Below are positions 7,138 through 11,743 of a DNA stretch of 11,743 nucleotides, piece by piece; position 1 is the stretch's first letter; each line of letters opens with the position of its first letter. This stretch comes from Beroe ovata (taxonomy: Eukaryota; Ctenophora; Nuda; Beroida; Beroidae): positions 11,461 through 23,203 of the forward strand of contig CAMPET010000440.1 of assembly GCA_946803715.1 (NCBI GenBank), written 5' to 3'. The position numbers and the translations under genes are program-made. The notes beneath the pieces were generated by a model. The model was not told the DNA's origin. It was given only the letters and a program-made list of their open reading frames with translations, and made no database searches.

Positions 7138-7700
7138 CCTCCCCCGTCGAGTGACTCTTGGTGATTTAGGTCTTTACAGTCAAAGTTACTCTAGATCGCC
7201 ACACCTGCACCAGTTCTATAGTTTTGCCTGGGTCAATCAGTTTAGCAGACTATTTTGTAGGCTTCAGATCATAGTTCACTGTAGTCGCTCCTTAGGGGAG
7301 TTTTCATCGCGAATTTTTGACCTATATAGGTCATAGGCTGGCGTTATGTGGTCCTTTGCTGAATAGGCTTTTTATTAGGTAGTACCCTGAGATACTTCTT
7401 GGTGCACAGATATGGCTGGTGATATGGCTTTAACAGTCTCCGGCCAGAGCAGTATCCAACGACCTGAGAGTCTCTAGGAGCTCTCATTATTTGAAAGAAT
7501 AAAGAAAGCATTGTCAAAGTTAAGATTCTTGCCTTGTTCCTAATACAATACTCTGTCCTTGATGCCCTCTTTATAAATTGCACTATTGTCTGTAACAACG
7601 GCCAACCCAGGCACTACCTACTGTCGATAATTGTTAGATTTAGTTCGAGTTAGAGCTATTTGGTGTTTCACCAGTCAAAGAATATAGGTCGATTTGCGTC
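7138..7700. other. No gene recognised; contains a 16-bp palindrome
   Basis: Two open frames occur (7133-7336 plus, 7344-7598 minus) but neither has a recognisable domain. On the minus strand a different frame near 7545-7610 reads GLAVVTDNSAIYKEG-like words before a stop, which might be transposase debris. A perfect palindrome tgacctatataggtca lies at 7318-7333, and tggtg ttt cacca at 7660-7672. Confidence 0.4.
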
Positions 7701-8300
7701 AAAAAGTGGTTCATGACCAATACTATCAAATATACCTTGCAAAAAGAATCCCAAAAAAGGCCAACTGGCGACTGGTATCAATTGACTTTAATTCTTAGTA
7801 ATAGGCAAAAATTGTTTTTGAGTGACCAAAAAGTAGAAAAGGTGAATAAAAATAAGTGCTACCTATTGAACATCCTGTACAATTTTGCCAAAAAATTCAA
7901 AAAATTTTATGTCAAAAAATAGCCAGCCCAAAAAAAACCGAAAAAAACCAAAAAATACCGAAAAAAACCAAAAAATACCGAAAAAAACCAAAATAAACCA
8001 AAAAAAACCAAGGCCGACCCTGATTTTCCATTCTTGGGCTAGGTTTTTTTTGGTTTTTTTCGGTTTTTTTTGGGCTGGCTATTTTTTGACATAAAATTTT
8101 TTGAATTTTTTGGCAAAATTGTACAGGATGTTCAATAGGTAGCACTTATTTTTATTCACCTTTTCTACTTTTTGGTCACTCAAAAACAATTTTTGCCTAT
8201 TACTAAGAATTAAAGTCAATTGATACCAGTCGCCAGTTGGCCTTTTTTGGGATTCTTTTTGCAAGGTATATTTGATAGTATTGGTCATGAACCACTTTTT
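7701..8300. mobile_element. 600-bp palindromic (foldback/MITE-like) element, identical 255-bp arms
   Basis: Arm 7701-7955 is the exact reverse complement of 8046-8300 as far as I can trace it. The ends are aaaaagtggttcatgacc and ggtcatgaaccacttttt. The 90-bp centre holds (accaaaaaa)n-type repeats and the aaggccgaccct and attcttgggctagg words shared with 4389-4490. Both arms therefore encode the same 69-codon Lys-rich frame (7713-7922 plus, 8079-8288 minus), a consequence of symmetry and not evidence of a protein. No transposase is present, so if mobile it is non-autonomous. The immediate flanks show no clear target-site duplication. An ambiguous base sits exactly at 8301. Confidence 0.85.
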
Positions 8301-8301
8301 N

Positions 8302-8607
8302 ATAGTAAGATAGTGTGACCATGAATATGTTAATCCACGAAATAAACAGCTGCTAAGTACCTATCTATCTGTGTTAGAACTTCAGATTGCAGTGTTCTTA
8401 GCCCTTCACCCTGGACGTGTTCGATTTGGTACCTCAACTTCTTTAGCGCAGGTATTACCCCCCCCCCACGGATACATTATCTCCTTCGCAGGCTTTAGTC
8501 GTAAGGAAGATAGGCTTCAAGACAGAATTTTGTTGATTAATTCCCAGTCTCCCGGGCTTATCTGATGGAATTCATAGCGGTTAATGGGTTTAGTCTATCC
8601 ATGAAGT
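8302..8607. other. Unassigned sequence with a PDZ-like echo
   Basis: A 64-codon plus-strand frame (8371-8565) crosses a run of ten C (8458-8467) and contains RLQDRILLINSQS. A different frame from 8541 reads MEFIAVNGFSL (8565-8597), close to the MEISAVNGISL strand of the PDZ exon. No splice sites frame either cleanly. Treated as non-coding pending comparison. Confidence 0.3.
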
Positions 8608-9534
8608 TCATAAAAATTTCTTCAATAGCCAGTGTAAAATTAATTTATATCTACCTGCAGGAATTCGTAGTTTTATGATCAATTTCTTTACTTTGTTTAG
8701 GACTAACTTAACCCCGCTGTGCTCAAAGACTGAGTGCTTGACGACTAGTGCCAAGACATGGAGGAAACCAGATATCCAGTCCATATCAGTGAAAGCTCGT
8801 TTCATGTTCGCTGCCGTGTCTGTGACAATGCAGTGTAGTTTATCTACCCGAAGCCGCCAATGCTCCAGTACAAATACAACTCTACCTTTGATGGATTCTC
8901 CGGTGTGTGCTTCGTTGTATGGGAGGCATCTTAGTACCAACATCTTTCTAACAAAGTCTTCAGTTATAAAATGTACTGTGAGTCCCAAATACGAGTCGAG
9001 GGCTAAGGAAGACCATACATCGCGCACGTAGCAGAGTAGTTTCCATCTTTCAAAGCTAATGAAAGTGATTCAAACAGCTCTTTTTGAACTTCCCGATATA
9101 ACTAGGCATAAGAGTTGTTCTCACTACCTTCTCGCTTGGTATGTTGAACTGTTTGTCCAACCTACCTACCTACGAGAGGTAGGTAGGTTGGAGGTCGTCA
9201 AAAGTCCAGTTGAGTAAGCGTCTCTCTGCTAGTTTCTGATTTGGTGAATCAGCAGACCACTTGGAAGATCTTTCAAAGCGCTGTTCAAGAGAAGGTTGAG
9301 ATATCGTGTCTTTTTCGAAGCAAACTGCTCCTGGCTACTTTTTGCTGATCTATACGCCTCTTTGTGCTTAGCGTTCAGGTGATCCCAGAGCCCTTTCGCC
9401 GAGTATGATTTCTTGGGACCTTCAACTTTCCTTCTGGCAATCTTGCTGGCACATAGAGCGCATTTTGCTAGATGTGGGGTGTCCTCTACAACAGTGAAAT
9501 GTGCCCAAACCTCTGACTCATTACGTTTTGACAT
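8608..9534 (-). pseudogene. hAT-superfamily transposase (ZBED-like), frameshifted and truncated
   Basis: A hAT transposase excises and inserts its DNA element by an RNase H-fold DDE reaction in the nucleus. N-terminal frame 9534-9229 has a BED zinc finger: W10, F13, C25-x2-C28, H52-x4-H57. Frame 9027-8608 has the catalytic core start: D3 in RDVWSS, then SYLGLTVHFIT, and D70 in TDTAANM. The expected C-x2-H box reads GFLH (residues 87-90), so its Cys is lost. Between the frames, fragments such as TTLMPSY and EVQKELFESLSLA fall in different frames, showing at least two frameshifts, and a hairpin sits at 9157-9191. The C-terminal half, with the third acidic residue and dimerisation region, is missing after 8608. 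No terminal inverted repeats were found. It is an old dead copy. Confidence 0.82.
9157..9191. repeat. 15-bp-stem hairpin with CCTA repeats inside the hAT pseudogene
   Basis: Arm 9157-9171 (ccaacctacctacct) and arm 9177-9191 are exact inverted copies around the loop acgag. It lies in the gap between BED and catalytic frames, where the transposase frame is lost, so it probably arose after inactivation. The tetranucleotide is CCTA and not a telomeric hexamer. Confidence 0.9.
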
Positions 9535-10310
9535 AATGCTAAAACAAGACGTAGTATTAGTACTAGCAGGACCCGCGGCCTCTGGCCTTTGTTATCCTGA
9601 TAGGGCTATCCTATTTCAAGGTTACAATACAATGTTAGAGCAATGATAGTCGTATCCGTTGAAGTGTTGATGGTAATCGAATATTCCCGTCCCTATCTTT
9701 CTTGGTGATGTCTAAATGCTTTCTATTCTTAAGTGATGTCAGACGTGTAATGTTTTACATGCTCCCCGTTTTCGAGTGGTGTCAAGCGTCATGGGCACAA
9801 ACATTCCAATCAGCATGCTTGATTGGGTACCGTGTGGTGTCAGATTATGAGACCCGTAGTATATAAGGAAACCGTAGTGAAATTTTGGAACCGAACGGTA
9901 AGAACGAAAACAACGAATTAGAAAATATTGCCTGGAATTAATTTCGAATTCTGATCATGTAGAGGGAATGCAACACAATGCTTAACCCCAAAATTGTGGA
10001 AGTATCCATGAACATAAAGTATGACTGATCCTGAGATTAATCTATGGTTTATTATGACTGGCACGCAATGTGACTGTTGTACAATCCTCCGGTAAAAAGT
10101 GTCCCTACTGGCTGCAGCTGTTATATGTTCGAATCATCAAAACAGTAACGACACATGAAAAATTGATTTGGTCGAGGCGTGTTGAACTAACCAAAAGTTG
10201 TGAAAGTAGTAAAAGCACCATAGCTCATTGCTCAGGTTAAAACTGCTTACAAATTCAAAATAATAGCTATTGAGAAAAATAACAGAATAAGTGAATTCGT
10301 GGCTGTCAAC
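9535..10310. other. No gene seen; weak degenerate repeat
   Basis: A word close to agtggtgtcag recurs near 9703, 9731, 9775 and 9833, a very decayed minisatellite. An imperfect palindrome ccaatca gcatgct tgattgg lies at 9806-9826. A plus-strand tatataag at 9861 has no downstream ORF. The rest, including the presumed 5' side of the hAT element, shows nothing recognisable. Confidence 0.35.
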
Positions 10311-10480
10311 TTATGCGATATTTGAACCTGATGCACCGACACTTGGGTAATTAGCGTGTGTAGTCGAGCATGTTTTATCGTACCGTGTGTATGTATCCGA
10401 GTTAACTGTAAAAAATCTCCATTCTTGATCTACATTTTGAGATGAATCAAACACACAGCCACCAGCCACTATATCATATT
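10311..10480 (-). CDS. Candidate terminal exon of an unrecognised gene
   Basis: On the minus strand a strong 3' splice site (long pyrimidine/AT tract ending tttacttcag at 10481) precedes 55 codons and a TAA at 10313-10311. The peptide, starting YDIVAGGCVFDSSQNVDQEW, is of balanced composition with two Cys and no repeats. The Met upstream (10526) lies in the pyrimidine tract, which makes an internal acceptor more natural than a start. I recognise no domain, and I see no AATAAA signal in the 130 bp downstream. This may be a chance frame; confidence is low. Confidence 0.25.
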
Positions 10481-10526
10481 CTGAAGTAAATGAATAAGTA
10501 AATAAAAATAAGTAATAAATTCTCAT

Positions 10527-10737
10527 CTAATTTATGCTTCAACATATGACTCAAGTTTGCTATACTACCCCGGCAATTCTCAGTGGTCCGGCCCCGGCCC
10601 CGGCTTTATTATTTATCCCCGGTCATGATCCTGTCCCCGGTCGAGCACTGGTATCGAGAATTCTGATATCTTGTATTCTTTTAGTAGTATTGTTCAAGTT
10701 GATGTGCATAGAATTTCATATTTAAGTGTTGTTTGCA
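10527..10737. other. Short CCGG-rich patch in AT-rich sequence
   Basis: Bases 10588-10603 read ccggccccggccccgg, and ccccgg recurs at about 10617 and 10635. The cagtg at 10581 and cactg at about 10645 give weak inverted symmetry to the 70-bp block. No gene is supported here. Confidence 0.4.
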
Positions 10738-11345
10738 CTGTGCAGTATGAATTGTATACTGTACAGTGTACACTGTACACAGTATGTACAGTGTGACAGT
10801 GTGTACTGTGCAGTGTGCACAGTATGTAGTGTTTACTGTACATAGTGTACTATGTAATCTGTACAGTTACTGTGTATGAATTGTTCAGTTTTGTCAACGG
10901 TATGTGCTGTATACTGTAGGTACAGCATGTAGTGTGTTCTGTGAATTGTGCAGTGTGTACTGTGCACTATGTGTACCTCATACTGTCCAGTATGTACTGT
11001 GTACTGTATACTGTGCAGTGTGGACTGTACTGTACAGGTGTACTGTGCTGCGTGTACTGTGTACACTGTACTGTATAGTGTGCTATAATGCCCAGTGTGT
11101 ACTGTGTACAGTCCAGTATGTACTGTGTACTGTATACTGTACAGTGTGAACTGTATACTGTGCAGATGTACTGTGCTGCTTGTACTGTGTACACTGTACT
11201 GTATAGTGTACTGTATACTGCCCAGTGTGTACTGTGTACAGTCCAGTATGTACTGTGTACTGTATACATTGCAGTGTAAAGTGTGTACTGTGTATAGTGT
11301 GTACTGTGTATAGTGTGAACTATGTATAGTGTGTACTGTGTAGCA
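10738..11345. repeat. TGTACTG-type satellite with a roughly 126-130-bp higher-order period
   Basis: The block is built from short variants of tgtactg, tgtacag and tatactg. The phrase cagtatgtactgtgtactgt starts at 10988, 11114 and 11244, giving periods of 126 and 130 bp. Between these, the same order of variants recurs, including gtgctgc, gtgtacactgtactgtatag and the ccagtgtgtactgtgtacag phrase. The first 200 bp are more irregular and hold a perfect 20-bp palindrome at 10760-10779. All long frames here, on both strands, are Tyr/Thr/Val/Cys repeats produced by the satellite and are not genes. Confidence 0.88.
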
Positions 11346-11571
11346 GTCATTATGGAACGTTTTCGAAACATAGATTCCTCCAATGTCCCTGTTTTATTTG
11401 AAGAGTGATACTTTTGAGAAAGGATGTTAAAAGTGGAATATGAGTAGATAAGAGTTCTCATTTGTTCACTCAAATCAGTTCACACTTCACACCGTATCAG
11501 TTCACACCGTATAGTTTGATAGAATTTTCTCTTGCAATATTCACACTGCAAATTTGTGAAGTTAACAAGTC
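11346..11571. other. Unique spacer between satellite blocks, with a 15-bp tandem pair
   Basis: Non-repetitive AT-rich sequence, apart from ttcacaccgtatcag at 11486-11500 followed by ttcacaccgtatag at 11501-11514. No gene seen. Confidence 0.5.
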
Positions 11572-11710
11572 ATGACTGTGTGTACTGTGTATGTACTGTG
11601 TGTATCATTGTGCATTTTGTGTGTATATCTCTGTGTATGTTTTTGTGTGTCTGTGTGTGCGTGTGTGTGTGACGTGTGTGTGTGTGTGTGTGTGTGGGTG
11701 TGTGAGGGTT

Positions 11711-11743
<33 letters not shown>
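11572..11743. repeat. (TG)n microsatellite reaching the window edge
   Basis: The tract begins with tgtactgtgta words like the preceding satellite and grades into nearly pure (TG)n from about 11643, with interruptions such as gacg and ggtgtgtgaggg. The true length is unknown because the window ends within it. Confidence 0.9.

Noticed and set aside
7344-7598. 84-codon minus-strand frame
   Set aside because: No recognisable domain. Short suggestive words occur in a different frame, so at most it is unidentifiable debris.
7713-8288. Two identical 69-codon Lys-rich frames on opposite strands, as if a duplicated gene
   Set aside because: They follow automatically from the palindrome, show low-complexity Lys/Asn composition and have no domain.
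9157-9191. CCTA/TAGG repeats as an interstitial telomere
   Set aside because: The unit is four bases, not TTAGGG, and forms an inverted rather than tandem structure.
9861-9868. TATA-like tatataag on the plus strand
   Set aside because: There is no ORF or exon downstream that it could serve.
10120-10140. gttcgaatc resembling a tRNA T-loop
   Set aside because: The flanks do not form a T-stem, and there is no A-box or acceptor stem.
10581-10650. cagtg ... cactg ends as hAT-like terminal repeats
   Set aside because: Symmetry beyond the first five bases is weak, and the 8-bp flanks (gcaattct and gtatcgag) do not match as a target-site duplication.
10833-11473. Long frames on both strands (up to 168 codons) rich in Tyr, Thr, His and Val
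   Set aside because: They are translations of the TGTACTG satellite, which lacks stops in several frames on both strands.

Overview
The window looks like a gene-poor, repeat-rich stretch of an invertebrate animal nuclear genome. The base composition is AT-rich. A PDZ-domain gene is split by a short GT-AG intron. LINE and hAT transposon remnants, microsatellites and many inverted repeats surround it. No operon-like packing, ribosome binding sites, tRNA or rRNA was seen. The species cannot be named from this sequence. Two ambiguous bases (3756 and 8301) suggest a draft assembly.

Layout. Bases 2-856 (minus strand) are the N-terminal 285 codons of an ORF that runs off the left edge. It has a C4-H-C3 PHD finger followed by a Cys-poor, coiled-coil-like stretch, and most resembles ORF1 of a CR1/L2-type LINE. 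Its upstream side (857-1363) holds a diverged direct repeat and a 67-bp-arm foldback. Bases 1555-1910 carry three copies of a CpG-rich motif, two of which form a long hairpin. Bases 2509-2976 (plus strand) hold the only convincing host-gene sequence: a complete class I-like PDZ domain on one exon, a 134-bp intron and a 60-bp phase-matched second exon.

From about 4.4 to 7.1 kb the window is a graveyard of one LINE family, all on the minus strand. There are three copies of its 3' end (4735-4872, 4980-5660 and 6466-6955). One copy keeps a piece of RNase H. The copies are separated by degenerate minisatellites and by two copies of a small hairpin element. Bases 7701-8300 are a 600-bp palindrome with identical 255-bp arms; part of its centre recurs near 4.4 kb. 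Bases 8608-9534 (minus) are a frameshifted hAT transposase with a BED zinc finger, interrupted by a 15-bp-stem hairpin. A weak candidate exon lies at 10311-10480 (minus). The right end is a TGTACTG-type satellite with a period near 128 bp, followed by a (TG)n tract that reaches the window edge.

Working together: only the PDZ gene and possibly the PHD ORF look functional. Everything else is best read as mobile-element debris and simple repeats. The most unusual property is the density and variety of inverted repeats, several of them unrelated to each other. I did not find a convincing new multi-gene system.
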